From Calditrichales bacterium MX18-03 (GTDB lineage: Bacteria; Bacillota; Clostridia; Lutisporales; Lutisporaceae): DNA of 64,000 bases. Shown piece by piece: positions 1 through 8,020 of this stretch. Each line of letters begins with the position of its first letter. Position 1 is the first letter of the stretch. A program made the position numbers and the translations under genes. The stretch is taken from the NCBI GenBank assembly GCA_021083345.1, contig JAJGRE010000003.1, positions 434,001 to 498,000 on the forward strand, in the 5' to 3' direction. Under the pieces are notes generated by a model. It was not told the origin of the DNA and searched no databases. It worked only from the letters and a program-made list of their open reading frames with translations.

Positions 1-1224
1 TGCACCCTGGGAAGAAGGTGTGTTTACCAAGATACGGAACACAGGTTTTTTAAGGCCGAATTCCCGGATGATGGCATCGTTGTTTGAGTGTATGACCATG
101 GTATGGCCAAGACCGCCGTAGTTCAACAGTTCTATGCAGCGCTTGCAGCCGGCCTCCCAATCATTTACCACATAAAAGGACAGTACCGGACACAGCTTTT
201 CTGCTGATAAGGGGTATTCCCTGCCGACGCCTTTCAGGGCTGCGCAAATGACTCTGGTCCCTTCAGGAATCTTTATGCCCGCCAGCTCAGCAATGGTCTT
301 CGGCGATTGGCCTACCACCTTGGGGTTTACCCCGCCGCCTGGCTGAATGACGGTTTTTTCCAAAGCCTCCTGATCTGCGCCCGTTACAAAATGGCCTCCC
401 TGTCTAACGACCTCCGCTATGACTTTCTCTGCTATGGCCGTTTCAGCGATGATGGCCTGTTCCGATGCACAGATGGTGCCGTTATCAAAAGTCTTGCTCT
501 TGAATATTTTGTCTACTGCGTCGGCAATATCGGCCGACCGTTCGATGAATGCCGGTACGTTGCCGGGTCCCACTCCGTAGGCCGGCGTCCCGGAGCTATA
601 TGCTGCCTTAACCATGGCGCTGCCGCCCGTAGCCAGTATAATGGAAGCCTTAGGGTGCTGCATCAGTGCGTCTGTCGCTTCCTTGGTGCATTGTGTCATG
701 CACTTGATGATGCCCTTGGGTGCACCCGCTGATACAGCCGCCTCTTCCATGATGCGTGCCGCTTCGATGCAGCATTTTACCGATCTGGGGTGAGGAGAGA
801 TAACGATTGCATTTCTTGATTTGATGGAGATGATGGCTTTGTACAGAACCGTCGACGTCGGGTTAGTGGTGGGGATCAATCCGACCACAACACCCATGGG
901 TGCAGCGATTTCAATGACGCCTTTCTCCTGATCCTCAGCGATGATTCCGGCTGTTTTCATGTCTTTTATATAGTCATAAAGATTCCTGGTAGCAAAAACA
1001 TTTTTTACGATCTTGTCTTCAACAACGCCGATTCTGGATTCTTCAACCGCCATGCGTGCAAGCTTGCCGGCATTTTCATAGCCCGCGTCCACCATGGCTT
1101 TGACGATCCTGTCGATTCTGCACTGATCCAGTTCACCAAGCAGCTTCTGGCTTTCGAAAGCTTCATCCATCAACGCATTGGCTTCTCTCAATGACTTTTC
1201 TATGTTATCCATTTCATTGGCCAT
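1..1224 (-). CDS. CoA-acylating aldehyde dehydrogenase of BMC operon, 3' end off window
   Basis: NAD-dependent acylating aldehyde dehydrogenase of the EutE/PduP/AdhE-N family, which converts acetaldehyde plus CoA to acetyl-CoA. The start is the ATG at 1224, and 408 codons are visible before the window edge. Landmarks are an APMGVVVGLIPTTNPTST stretch (cofactor-binding region), SPHPRS, and the catalytic Cys in NGTICASEQA. No clear encapsulation helix is seen at the N-terminus; a C-terminal one could lie off the window. It is the last visible gene of the minus-strand BMC operon, 35 bp after the aldolase, and would consume the acetaldehyde that enzyme makes. Family assignment is confident; the exact aldehyde is inferred from the neighbour. 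Confidence 0.93.
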   Translation of the reverse strand, partial: MANEMDNIEKSLREANALMDEAFESQKLLGELDQCRIDRIVKAMVDAGYENAGKLARMAVEESRIGVVEDKIVKNVFATRNLYDYIKDMKTAGIIAEDQEKGVIEIAAPMGVVVGLIPTTNPTSTVLYKAIISIKSRNAIVISPHPRSVKCCIEAARIMEEAAVSAGAPKGIIKCMTQCTKEATDALMQHPKASIILATGGSAMVKAAYSSGTPAYGVGPGNVPAFIERSADIADAVDKIFKSKTFDNGTICASEQAIIAETAIAEKVIAEVVRQGGHFVTGADQEALEKTVIQPGGGVNPKVVGQSPKTIAELAGIKIPEGTRVICAALKGVGREYPLSAEKLCPVLSFYVVNDWEAGCKRCIELLNYGGLGHTMVIHSNNDAIIREFGLKKPVFRILVNTPSSQGA

Positions 1225-1259
1225 CTTTTTTCACATCCCTTTTTGCTGCCGATCCGCCA

Positions 1260-2120
1260 TCAATAGTTGTCCTTTACCAGATGTGCATTGCCGGTGGGGC
1301 AGCCTTGTTTGCAGTTGCCGCAATTGACGCAGCTTGATTCTTCCGGCTTCTTGCCTGTCTGTATCAGCATTCCCTTGCTGGTGCCAAGCCTTGTAGCCCC
1401 TGCCCGGATCAGGTTCAATGCAATTTCCCTGTCATTGACGCCGGTTGAAGCCTTAACGCCCATTTGCGGTCCCACAGTCTTTCTCATCAGAGCGATATCC
1501 TCGACGGTAGCACCGCCTGTGCTCATACCTGTTGAGGTCTTGACAAAATCTGCTCCGGCATTCTTCGCCAGCAGACAGACCTTCATTTTTTCTTCATCGG
1601 TCAGCAGGCAAGTCTCTATGATGACCTTTACAAGGGCCTGCCCCCCGGCTGCGTCCACCACAGCTTTGATATCCTTGGATATCAGGTCGTAGTCTCCATC
1701 CTTCAATGCACCGATGTTGATAACCATATCCACTTCCTGTGCACCGTTGGCAATGGCATCCCTGGTCTCAGCCGCTTTAACGAAAGTTGTATTGGCTCCC
1801 AGAGGAAATCCGATAACGGTACAGACCTTGACATCTGTTCCTTTCAGCAGGCCGGCTGCCAGTTTGACATGGGTCGGATTGACACATACCGATGCAAAAC
1901 CCCATTCAGCTGCCTCCTTGCAGAATTTCTCAATGGTCTTCCGGGTGGTCTCCGGTTTCAGAACCGTATGATCCACAGTTTTTGCCAGATTGTTTATGTC
2001 GACGCCGTTGGGCAGGATTTCCTTGGAACCGCCCGCTCCGGCAAACCTGGCTGCATTGTTTTCACCCAGCTCCCTCAGGACCTCCTGGGTAATGGTCTCG
2101 ATCAACTTGTTTATTTCCAT
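1260..2120 (-). CDS. deoC: BMC-associated deoxyribose-phosphate aldolase with extra N- and C-terminal segments
   Basis: Class I aldolase cleaving 2-deoxyribose-5-P to glyceraldehyde-3-P and acetaldehyde. At 286 aa it is longer than the usual 220-260. The core carries the two active-site lysines in ADFVKTSTG (Schiff-base Lys) and GVKASTGV. Residues 1-20 ([18 protein letters not shown]) form a predicted amphipathic helix followed by a Gly/Ala linker, the typical layout of a BMC encapsulation peptide. The last 25 residues contain [12 protein letters not shown], spaced C-x2-C-x2-C-x3-C-P like one half of a ferredoxin. An AGGTG ribosome site precedes the ATG. It lies between BMC-P genes and the acylating aldehyde dehydrogenase, so the two enzymes probably share the compartment lumen. 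Confidence 0.95.
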   Translation of the reverse strand: MEINKLIETITQEVLRELGENNAARFAGAGGSKEILPNGVDINNLAKTVDHTVLKPETTRKTIEKFCKEAAEWGFASVCVNPTHVKLAAGLLKGTDVKVCTVIGFPLGANTTFVKAAETRDAIANGAQEVDMVINIGALKDGDYDLISKDIKAVVDAAGGQALVKVIIETCLLTDEEKMKVCLLAKNAGADFVKTSTGMSTGGATVEDIALMRKTVGPQMGVKASTGVNDREIALNLIRAGATRLGTSKGMLIQTGKKPEESSCVNCGNCKQGCPTGNAHLVKDNY

Positions 2121-2133
2121 TCTATCACCTCAT

Positions 2134-2433
2134 CTATTCATATAGCCCGATGCTTCCGTCTTCCGTCTCAATAATGTCGACAATCCCTGCTATGATGGTA
2201 TCAATCGGGGTCATAGGGTGGGTTGCCTTGTAGACCTGCCTTGCAGAACCGCCTTCGGCAATTGCAATGACCAGGTCGCCTATACCGGCGCCTACGGCAT
2301 CGACTGCAATAAACTGGTCCCCTGCATTTTTCCCCTTTGTATCGAGAGGCTGCAGCAGCATCAGTTTGGATCCCTTCAAGTGCTCATTTTTTTGAGTGGC
2401 AACTAAATTTCCAACCACACGTGCAAAAATCAT
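2134..2433 (-). CDS. BMC vertex protein, EutN/CcmL family (BMC-P), copy 3
   Basis: Pentameric shell protein that caps vertices of the polyhedral microcompartment. The 99 aa match the family: N-terminal IFARVVGNLVATQK, the central QPLD plus AVDAVGAGIGD, and a C-terminal IVDIIE. I chose the ATG at 2433 because AAGGGTG lies 6 nt upstream; a GTG at 2442 overlaps that ribosome site. It is third of three adjacent BMC-P genes and is followed 13 bp later by the aldolase. Confidence 0.95.
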   Translation of the reverse strand: MIFARVVGNLVATQKNEHLKGSKLMLLQPLDTKGKNAGDQFIAVDAVGAGIGDLVIAIAEGGSARQVYKATHPMTPIDTIIAGIVDIIETEDGSIGLYE

Positions 2434-2444
2434 GGCAATCACCC

Positions 2445-2714
2445 TTATGCTTTATTGTATATACTATCCACTATACCGATAATCCCGGCATCCACCGGTG
2501 CGTTGGGATCTCGCAGCGGCATGGCGCCCTCTTTGCTCTTGGCGCAAAAGACGATCTCGCCATAGCCGGCTCCGATGGTATCCGCCGCCACGACCGGCTG
2601 GCCTGCATCCTGCCCGTTGGAGTCAATGGGCTGAATGACCATCAGCTTCACGCCTTTCAAGGACGCATCCTTCTGGGTGGCTACCACCGTTCCGATTATT
2701 CTGGCTAAATACAT
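2445..2714 (-). CDS. BMC vertex protein, EutN/CcmL family (BMC-P), copy 2
   Basis: An 89-aa BMC-P shell protein. It starts MYLARIIGTVVATQKD and carries QPIDSNGQD, the AADTIGAGYGE loop and a short IVDSIY end. It is clearly paralogous to the genes on both sides but diverged, which suggests distinct vertex roles rather than a recent duplication. It overlaps nothing and sits 11 bp before the next BMC-P start, so translation is probably coupled. Confidence 0.95.
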   Translation of the reverse strand: MYLARIIGTVVATQKDASLKGVKLMVIQPIDSNGQDAGQPVVAADTIGAGYGEIVFCAKSKEGAMPLRDPNAPVDAGIIGIVDSIYNKA

Positions 2715-2742
2715 GGACCATTCCTCCCGTTCTTTTCAGCCA

Positions 2743-3039
2743 TCATACCCCCTTGTCAAATACCTTGCTGCCGTCGATATCAATCAAATCCACAATCGCC
2801 ATAATGGTTGCATCAACCGGTGTATTGGCCGTTACGGCAGTCTGCCTGGCGGAGCTTCCGCCCACAACCAGGACGATTTCATTCAGGCCGGCACCTACCG
2901 AGTCAATGGCCACTGACGGCTTACCCTCGTACTGCAGGGTCATGAGGCTGACCGGCTGCACCACCTGCAGCTTTCTTCCATTTAACTTTTCATCCTTGCG
3001 GGTACATACCACGGTACCAATTACCTTTGCAGCATACAT
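2743..3039 (-). CDS. BMC vertex protein, EutN/CcmL family (BMC-P), copy 1
   Basis: A 98-aa BMC-P shell protein. It begins MYAAKVIGTVVCTRKD and contains QPVSLMTLQ, the AIDSVGAGLNE loop and a C-terminal MAIVDLIDID. It has a slightly longer central segment than its two downstream paralogs. It is first of three consecutive BMC-P genes in the operon. No hexameric (BMC-H) or trimeric (BMC-T) shell gene is inside the window; these presumably lie beyond the left edge. Confidence 0.95.
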   Translation of the reverse strand: MYAAKVIGTVVCTRKDEKLNGRKLQVVQPVSLMTLQYEGKPSVAIDSVGAGLNEIVLVVGGSSARQTAVTANTPVDATIMAIVDLIDIDGSKVFDKGV

Positions 3040-3066
3040 ACGCTTTCTACCTCCGTGTTTGACCGG

Positions 3067-4131
3067 TTAAAGGGACTTCATATTGTGGATGATTTTTCTG
3101 AATACGTCCTTATTGACAAGGTATCTTGACTCCTCTTTACGCCAGAGGCTCTGCATTTCCCACGCCAGCTTCTTGGGAGAGTTCAGGAATGCATCCTTGG
3201 ACCCGCCTGCCATATGGGGTGTAACCGTCACATTGTCTATGGCCACAATGGGATAATCCTTCGACGGCGGTTCTACATTGAATACATCCAGGCCTGCTCC
3301 GGCAATTTTCCTGTTTCTCAAGGCTTCATACAGCGCATTTTCATCTACGATTGCAGATCTGGAAGTATTGACCAGATAGGCAGTGGGTTTCATCCGGCCT
3401 ATCAATTCCGCATTGATCAGATTTTCTGTCTCTTTTGTATGCCGGACATGGATGGTAACAAAGTCCGACTTCTCCATCAGTTCTTCCAGAGAACATAATT
3501 TGATGCCGTAGGGAGGGTTTGAAACGAAAGGATCGTAGCCTAAAAGTTCTACATCAAAGCCTACCAGCCTTTTCGCCACTTTCTGACCGATTTCACCAAG
3601 CCCCACAATGCCTACTGTTTTTCCCGGAAGGTCAGGTATATAAAAGGAATTGGGGTATACCCGGATCCAATGGCCGTTTTTTAGACCCATATGCCCTTTT
3701 GCAATATTTCTGCATTCCGACAGCATCAGTCCGATTGTAAAATCCGCTACCGCATCGGCATTCCTGCCGGGCGTGTTGTAGACCAATATATCCTTTTCAC
3801 TTGCGTAGGCAAGGTTGACATTTTCGATGCCTGCACGAAGCACGCCGATGACCTTCAGCTTCTTGCAATGGTCGATCAGTTTTTTTGTAATGGTGCAAAA
3901 TTGTGTAATAATGATGTCAGCGTCCTCACAAGCGTCGTAAATATACTGCGGCGGCTCGTAGGCTTCACTGCCGCCCTTTTCAACCATCAGGTTGATATTT
4001 TGAAGCTCATCGAAATCCTTCAGCTGCCATTCTACGGTCTCTACCTTTACGTCCATCCCGCTGTAGGGCTTGAAGCCCAATTCGATGTACTCCTTTGGTA
4101 TGAATAAATCTCCGATACCTACCAGCTTCAT
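3067..4131 (-). CDS. D-isomer-specific 2-hydroxyacid dehydrogenase in BMC operon
   Basis: NAD-dependent 2-hydroxyacid dehydrogenase of the SerA/PdxB/GyaR superfamily, 354 aa. The Rossmann motif is GIVGLGEIGQKVAKRL. The catalytic triad region is visible as Arg in NTSRSAIVDE, Glu in FNVEPPS and His in TVTPHMAGGS. It sits 27 bp upstream of the BMC-P genes and 18 bp after an MDR dehydrogenase, so it is transcribed with the compartment. The substrate is not predictable from the motifs; reduction of a 2-keto acid or oxidation of a sugar-derived hydroxyacid both fit. A redox role supporting the BMC NADH pool is inference. Confidence 0.9.
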   Translation of the reverse strand: MKLVGIGDLFIPKEYIELGFKPYSGMDVKVETVEWQLKDFDELQNINLMVEKGGSEAYEPPQYIYDACEDADIIITQFCTITKKLIDHCKKLKVIGVLRAGIENVNLAYASEKDILVYNTPGRNADAVADFTIGLMLSECRNIAKGHMGLKNGHWIRVYPNSFYIPDLPGKTVGIVGLGEIGQKVAKRLVGFDVELLGYDPFVSNPPYGIKLCSLEELMEKSDFVTIHVRHTKETENLINAELIGRMKPTAYLVNTSRSAIVDENALYEALRNRKIAGAGLDVFNVEPPSKDYPIVAIDNVTVTPHMAGGSKDAFLNSPKKLAWEMQSLWRKEESRYLVNKDVFRKIIHNMKSL

Positions 4132-4149
4132 GCTTTCACCCCCTGTATA

Positions 4150-5196
4150 CTAAGGTATTAATACGATTTTGACGGCATTTCCGGCCTTGATTTCGTCCAT
4201 TGCCTGATGGAATTCTGAAAAAGGCAGAACGTGTGTAATCAACGGTTTGAAGCCTTCAGGATTCTTCCGCAGGAGGCTTACTGCCGCTTCCACATGCTTC
4301 ACTGTGGAATCCGATGTACCGTACAGGATGAGTTCATTATAATGAATGGTCCTGCTGTTCATGGTGAGCATTTCATCTCCCACCGGCAGACTGGCAAAAT
4401 AAGATATATAGCCGCCCTTCTTGGCATACATCGGTGCCTTTCCCTGTACGCCGTTATTGGGTGCCGTTATGATGACCAGATCGAAGCCCTCGCCGCCCGA
4501 GACCGTTTTATACTGCTCATCCAACTCCGCCGGCGTCAGAACGGTTTCAAAGCCCAGCTTTCTTGCCATATCCGCTCTTTTTCCGGGGTTTGCAGAGCAT
4601 ACGATATTTTTTACGCCTTTTTCCCTGAGGCAGACGGCATGCAGCATTCCCAGCGGTCCAAGGCCGATGATCAGTGCACTTTCCAATTCTCCGTCAGGTA
4701 CCCGGCTGATATCATTCATTGCACAGGACAAAGGCTCGCTTAAGGATGCGATAGTGGCATCCAGATCCCCCACATCCACAAGATGGCCTTGCCTGACCGC
4801 CTTCTCAGGAATGACAACATACGGTGCCATTGCGCCCGGATAATGGAAGCCCATTGCTTCGGCGCTGGTGCAGAGGTTTGTCTTTCCTTTCAAGCAATAG
4901 CAGCACTCACCGCAGCCGATGGTAGTGGCCATCGATACTCTCTGACCCACATGATAATCGCTTACACCGCAGCCTGTTTCCATGATTTCTCCGCAGAATT
5001 CGTGCCCCATGATTTGCGGCGGCTTGATCCTGGGGTTGCCGTTTGTAAAGGACTTGATATCTGTGCCGCATATGGCACAAGCTTCAATCTTGACAAGAAC
5101 CTCGCCCTTGGTAATCTTCGGTATTTCCGTCATGGGTTCGATCCGGACATCCTTGGGTGCATAATAGTTTACGCACATACCGAGCTCATTGGCCAT
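4150..5196 (-). CDS. Zinc-dependent medium-chain (MDR) polyol-type dehydrogenase
   Basis: Zn-dependent alcohol dehydrogenase of the sorbitol/threonine dehydrogenase branch, 348 aa. The catalytic zinc ligand segment is ACAICGTDIKS followed by MGHEFCGE; the structural zinc Cys cluster is in GCGECCYCLKGKTNLC. The nucleotide-binding region is ALIIGLGPLGMLHAVCLREK. It probably oxidises a secondary hydroxyl of a sugar alcohol or sugar-alcohol phosphate. The stop lies 1 bp from the next gene's end on the operon map (5196/5198), so it is tightly coupled to the upstream SDR gene. The substrate is unknown. Confidence 0.9.
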   Translation of the reverse strand: MANELGMCVNYYAPKDVRIEPMTEIPKITKGEVLVKIEACAICGTDIKSFTNGNPRIKPPQIMGHEFCGEIMETGCGVSDYHVGQRVSMATTIGCGECCYCLKGKTNLCTSAEAMGFHYPGAMAPYVVIPEKAVRQGHLVDVGDLDATIASLSEPLSCAMNDISRVPDGELESALIIGLGPLGMLHAVCLREKGVKNIVCSANPGKRADMARKLGFETVLTPAELDEQYKTVSGGEGFDLVIITAPNNGVQGKAPMYAKKGGYISYFASLPVGDEMLTMNSRTIHYNELILYGTSDSTVKHVEAAVSLLRKNPEGFKPLITHVLPFSEFHQAMDEIKAGNAVKIVLIP

Positions 5197-5197
5197 T

Positions 5198-5983
5198 TTA
5201 GTGCATCTCCCTTCCCCCGGTGATGTTATATGCCTGACCGGTCATATAATCGCCTTTCAAAGTCAGGAAATAGACCATTTCGACGATGTCTTCTATATTA
5301 GTAAGGCGTTTAAGCGGTATCTTTGACGTGAACTGCTTTATGACTTCTTCCCTTGACAGGTTCAGATTGGAAGTATATCCGGAGCTGACTTCGCTCCACA
5401 CCCCTGTAGCATCAGTAATGCCTGGGCAGATTGAGTTCACTTGAATGTTGTATGGCGCCAGTTCGAATGCCAGTGCATGAGTCAATGCAATAACGGCTCC
5501 CTTTGCTGCGGAATAATGTGCCATCAGAGCCGAGCCGGTTTTCCCCGATTTGGAGGAAAAATTGACGATCCTGCCTTCTTTATTCTCCTTCATGCTCTTC
5601 ACTGCACCCTGGGAACAGAATAATGTACCGTTAACATTTACCGCCATTTGCTTGTTGATCAGCTCTGCGGTAATTTCTTCAAAAGGACGCTGATCGACGA
5701 TTCCTGCATTGTTCACCAATGCAAACACAGGACCCAAGTCGTTGACGATGGCTTCAAAACACCTCAGAACCTCATCCCTGTCGGTTATATTCAAAACATA
5801 ACCTTTGACTTTTGTTCCATATTCTTTGGAAAGCCGATCCGCCTGTTCAAGCACCTCAGGGTTGATATCGATCATGGCTACCCCTGCTGCTCCGCCCTTG
5901 CAGAACTTTTCCGATATGCCCAGTCCGATGCTTCTTGCTGCGCCTGTTACAACGCATACTTTGCCATTTAAGTTATCCAACAT
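5198..5983 (-). CDS. SDR oxidoreductase, sorbitol-6-phosphate/ribitol dehydrogenase-like
   Basis: Short-chain dehydrogenase, 261 aa, first gene of the BMC-linked operon. The NAD motif is VTGAARSIGLG, followed by NNAG in ALVNNAGIVD. The catalytic Ser is in NFSSKSGKTGS and the YxxxK motif is HYSAAKG. The C-terminal YMTGQAYNITGG resembles SrlD-type sorbitol-6-phosphate dehydrogenases, so a polyol-phosphate substrate is plausible. I start at the ATG at 5983, which has an AGGTGAGG site 8 nt upstream; an in-frame ATG at 6010 has no ribosome site. A consensus promoter lies just upstream. Confidence 0.9.
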   Translation of the reverse strand: MLDNLNGKVCVVTGAARSIGLGISEKFCKGGAAGVAMIDINPEVLEQADRLSKEYGTKVKGYVLNITDRDEVLRCFEAIVNDLGPVFALVNNAGIVDQRPFEEITAELINKQMAVNVNGTLFCSQGAVKSMKENKEGRIVNFSSKSGKTGSALMAHYSAAKGAVIALTHALAFELAPYNIQVNSICPGITDATGVWSEVSSGYTSNLNLSREEVIKQFTSKIPLKRLTNIEDIVEMVYFLTLKGDYMTGQAYNITGGREMH

Positions 5984-6033
5984 ATCCTTAACCTCACCTT
6001 CTGATAACATTTTCTAAAACATTTGTTAATACT

Positions 6034-6062
6034 ATTCTAAATTAATTTATAACATATGTCAA
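6034..6062 (-). promoter_or_regulatory. Sigma-A-type promoter of the BMC operon
   Basis: On the minus strand, TTGACA (6057-6062), a 17-bp spacer and TAGAAT (6034-6039). It reads into the SDR gene starting at 5983, with a leader of about 45 nt. It is the only good promoter seen for the eight-gene operon down to position 1. Confidence 0.75.
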
Positions 6063-6112
6063 CACATGGTTAAACTTTTTTATAAAAAATGTCAAATTGG
6101 CTTTTTGACTTA

Positions 6113-6141
6113 TTGACCTTTGTCATGGAATATGTTAGTAT
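6113..6141 (+). promoter_or_regulatory. Sigma-A-type promoter of the divergent SDR gene
   Basis: TTGACC (6113-6118), a 17-bp spacer and TAGTAT (6136-6141), followed 50 nt later by the ATG at 6194. The two divergent promoters are back to back. An ATGTCAA word occurs at 6055 and again at 6089, so a shared regulator is possible. Confidence 0.7.
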
Positions 6142-6193
6142 AGACTCAAATACAGCATCCATCTATTACCACAAATAAAAAGGAGGGTTTTTC

Positions 6194-6940
6194 ATGAGTG
6201 AATCTTTAAAAGGAAAGGTTGCCGTTTTAACCGGAGCTGCTTCTGGCTTTTCAAAAGCAACGGCTGAATTATTTGCAAAACAGGATCAGTGCAATCTGGT
6301 ACTGATCGACCTCAATGAAGCAGGCTTGGCTGAAACCGCAAAGAATTGCGAGGCCTTCGGCTCAAAGGTCATTTACTTCAAGGGTGATGTAACTAAAGCA
6401 GAAACCTTCGACGCTGCGCTCAAGGCATGCATGGACAATTTCGGAAAAGTGGATTATCTGATCAATTACGCAGGCGGCGCAGTCAAGATAGCGCCCATTG
6501 AAGAAATGACAGATGAAATGAACAGGAAGATCATAGACTTGAACCTGACAAGCACCATTATGAGCTGCAGGGCTTTTACACCCCAGTTCAAGGCACAGGG
6601 CTTCGGCAAAATCGTCAATGTATCCAGCGTCTGCGACAGGCGTTCCTGGCCGGGCTGGTCGGTTTACTCCGCAGCAAAGGCTGCTGTCAACGCATTTACC
6701 AAATGCCTGTATACTGAACTGAGACCTCATGGCATTTGTGTTACCCTGCTGGTACCCGGCGGCTCAAATACCAACTTCCAGTCTGCTGAAGGCGTCAGCA
6801 AGTTCGAATGGGATGAGTCCTTCGCAGTACGCCCCGAGCATTTCGCCGATATGGTTTACCAGGCCTGCGCCCTTACTAAAGGCGGTTGTGTCTCGGAAAT
6901 GCTGGTATTCGGCCTGGCTCAGGACATCAGCGGCTTCTAA
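6194..6940 (+). CDS. SDR family oxidoreductase, divergent from BMC operon
   Basis: A 248-aa short-chain dehydrogenase with the NAD(P) motif VLTGAASGFSKAT, catalytic Ser in NVSSVCDRR and YxxxK in VYSAAKAAV. The usual NNAGG segment reads INYAGG, so the conserved second Asn is Tyr, an uncommon change in the active-site scaffold. The gene is preceded by AGGAGGG and a consensus promoter, and followed by a strong terminator, so it is monocistronic. Being divergent from the BMC operon suggests a related substrate; the substrate itself is not known. Confidence 0.88.
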   Translation: MSESLKGKVAVLTGAASGFSKATAELFAKQDQCNLVLIDLNEAGLAETAKNCEAFGSKVIYFKGDVTKAETFDAALKACMDNFGKVDYLINYAGGAVKIAPIEEMTDEMNRKIIDLNLTSTIMSCRAFTPQFKAQGFGKIVNVSSVCDRRSWPGWSVYSAAKAAVNAFTKCLYTELRPHGICVTLLVPGGSNTNFQSAEGVSKFEWDESFAVRPEHFADMVYQACALTKGGCVSEMLVFGLAQDISGF

Positions 6941-6983
6941 CATCAAGATATTTATCTCCTCCCCTTATTTTAATAAAATTGAA

Positions 6984-7020
6984 ATGCTGTACTCTTATCC
7001 TGAGTACAGCATCTTTTTTA
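6984..7020 (+). terminator. Rho-independent terminator of the SDR gene
   Basis: An 11-bp perfect stem, ATGCTGTACTC (6984-6994) with GAGTACAGCAT (7002-7012), and a 7-nt loop, followed by a run of Ts. Confidence 0.9.
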
Positions 7021-7031
7021 TCCTTTTTTCC

Positions 7032-7060
7032 GAATTCAAATGGGGACGGTTCTTGAATTT
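7032..7060. repeat. Single arm of the GGGGACGGTTCTTGAAT repeat
   Basis: The sequence carries GGGGACGGTTCTTGAATT flanked by GAATTCAAA, near-identical to the left arm of the full palindrome at 9393-9457. It is a lone half-element lying between the terminator and the AraC gene. Confidence 0.75.
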
Positions 7061-7066
7061 GTAATG

Positions 7067-7912
7067 CTATGGCTGCCTTCTGAATTCAACCGGCGTGATA
7101 TGGGTGTGGGTCCGAAAGGTATGAATGAAGTTGGATTCACTTCCAAAGCCGATGTCTTTTGCAATCTCTTTGATCGAATAATTGGTGCTCTTGAGCAGCT
7201 TTTTTGCATGGTTGATTCTTAGCTTTATAATGTATTCATAGGGAGTGTAACCTGTTTCCTTCTTGAATGAACGAGTAAAATAATAAATACTCAGGTTGGC
7301 TTTCACCGCAATCTCTTCCAGTCCAATCTTCCGTCTAAAGTTGCTTTCCATAAAAGCAATGGCATCCATTACAGGATTGCTTTCGTCTTCATGCTTCCCA
7401 TATATATTGGAAGACAGGATGACCAGCTCTGCCAGCACCCTCTGGATCATGCACGAGATCAATGGTTCATTCATCACTTCATTATTCTTAAAGATATTGA
7501 AGATATTGTTCATGTATTTCGGTATGATCAGAGAGTTGGATGTATCTATCACACAATTGGCACGCTCGTACAGAAGATCGAAATACTGGCGGCTAGAGCA
7601 GCCATTAAAGTGAAACCAAATCGTTTCCCAGCTGCCGCCGTCTGTTGTATAGCAGTGGGGAAGGCAGCCCATCACGGCTGTATCTCCGGCTTTCAGGCCC
7701 ACTGTTTTACTGCCGTTCCGCACATACCCGCTGCCATTTATGACATACATGACGATAAAGTCCTCGAAGCTGTCCCGCTTAACGGTATAGTCCTTGTCAC
7801 ACCAGAAATGGCCGACCCTGTCCGTGTAAAAGAACATGGACCTGGCTATATTGCTGACCATGGGAAAAAAAGTATCCGATTCTCTGGAAACGCCTACCTC
7901 CGGAAAATACAT
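7067..7912 (-). CDS. AraC/XylS-family transcriptional regulator
   Basis: 281 aa. The N-terminal half is a cupin-like sensing domain (FIVMYVINGSGYV, LKAGDTAVM, WETIWFHFNG). The C-terminal 100 residues are a double helix-turn-helix: GLEEIAVKANLSIYYFTRSF and SIKEIAKDIGFGSESNFIHT, with the usual TPVEFRR ending. I start at the ATG at 7912, which follows GGGAGG by 7 nt; an upstream extension to 8011 lacks a ribosome site. It is downstream of the uroporphyrinogen-decarboxylase-like gene on the same strand. It may control that gene or the BMC operon; both are inference. Confidence 0.9.
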   Translation of the reverse strand: MYFPEVGVSRESDTFFPMVSNIARSMFFYTDRVGHFWCDKDYTVKRDSFEDFIVMYVINGSGYVRNGSKTVGLKAGDTAVMGCLPHCYTTDGGSWETIWFHFNGCSSRQYFDLLYERANCVIDTSNSLIIPKYMNNIFNIFKNNEVMNEPLISCMIQRVLAELVILSSNIYGKHEDESNPVMDAIAFMESNFRRKIGLEEIAVKANLSIYYFTRSFKKETGYTPYEYIIKLRINHAKKLLKSTNYSIKEIAKDIGFGSESNFIHTFRTHTHITPVEFRRQP

Positions 7913-8020
7913 CTCCCAGCCTCCCATTGCGCCGGTTGCTCCAGCTGCCGATTTTTTCCTATGACTTACATTATACGCCCGTCCCCTAAGTACTGACAAG
8001 CAAGCTGTCACAAATATCCG

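Noticed and set aside
307-732. Plus-strand open frame of 141 codons
   Set aside because: It lies antisense to the acylating aldehyde dehydrogenase and shows no domain or ribosome site; it is a shadow frame.
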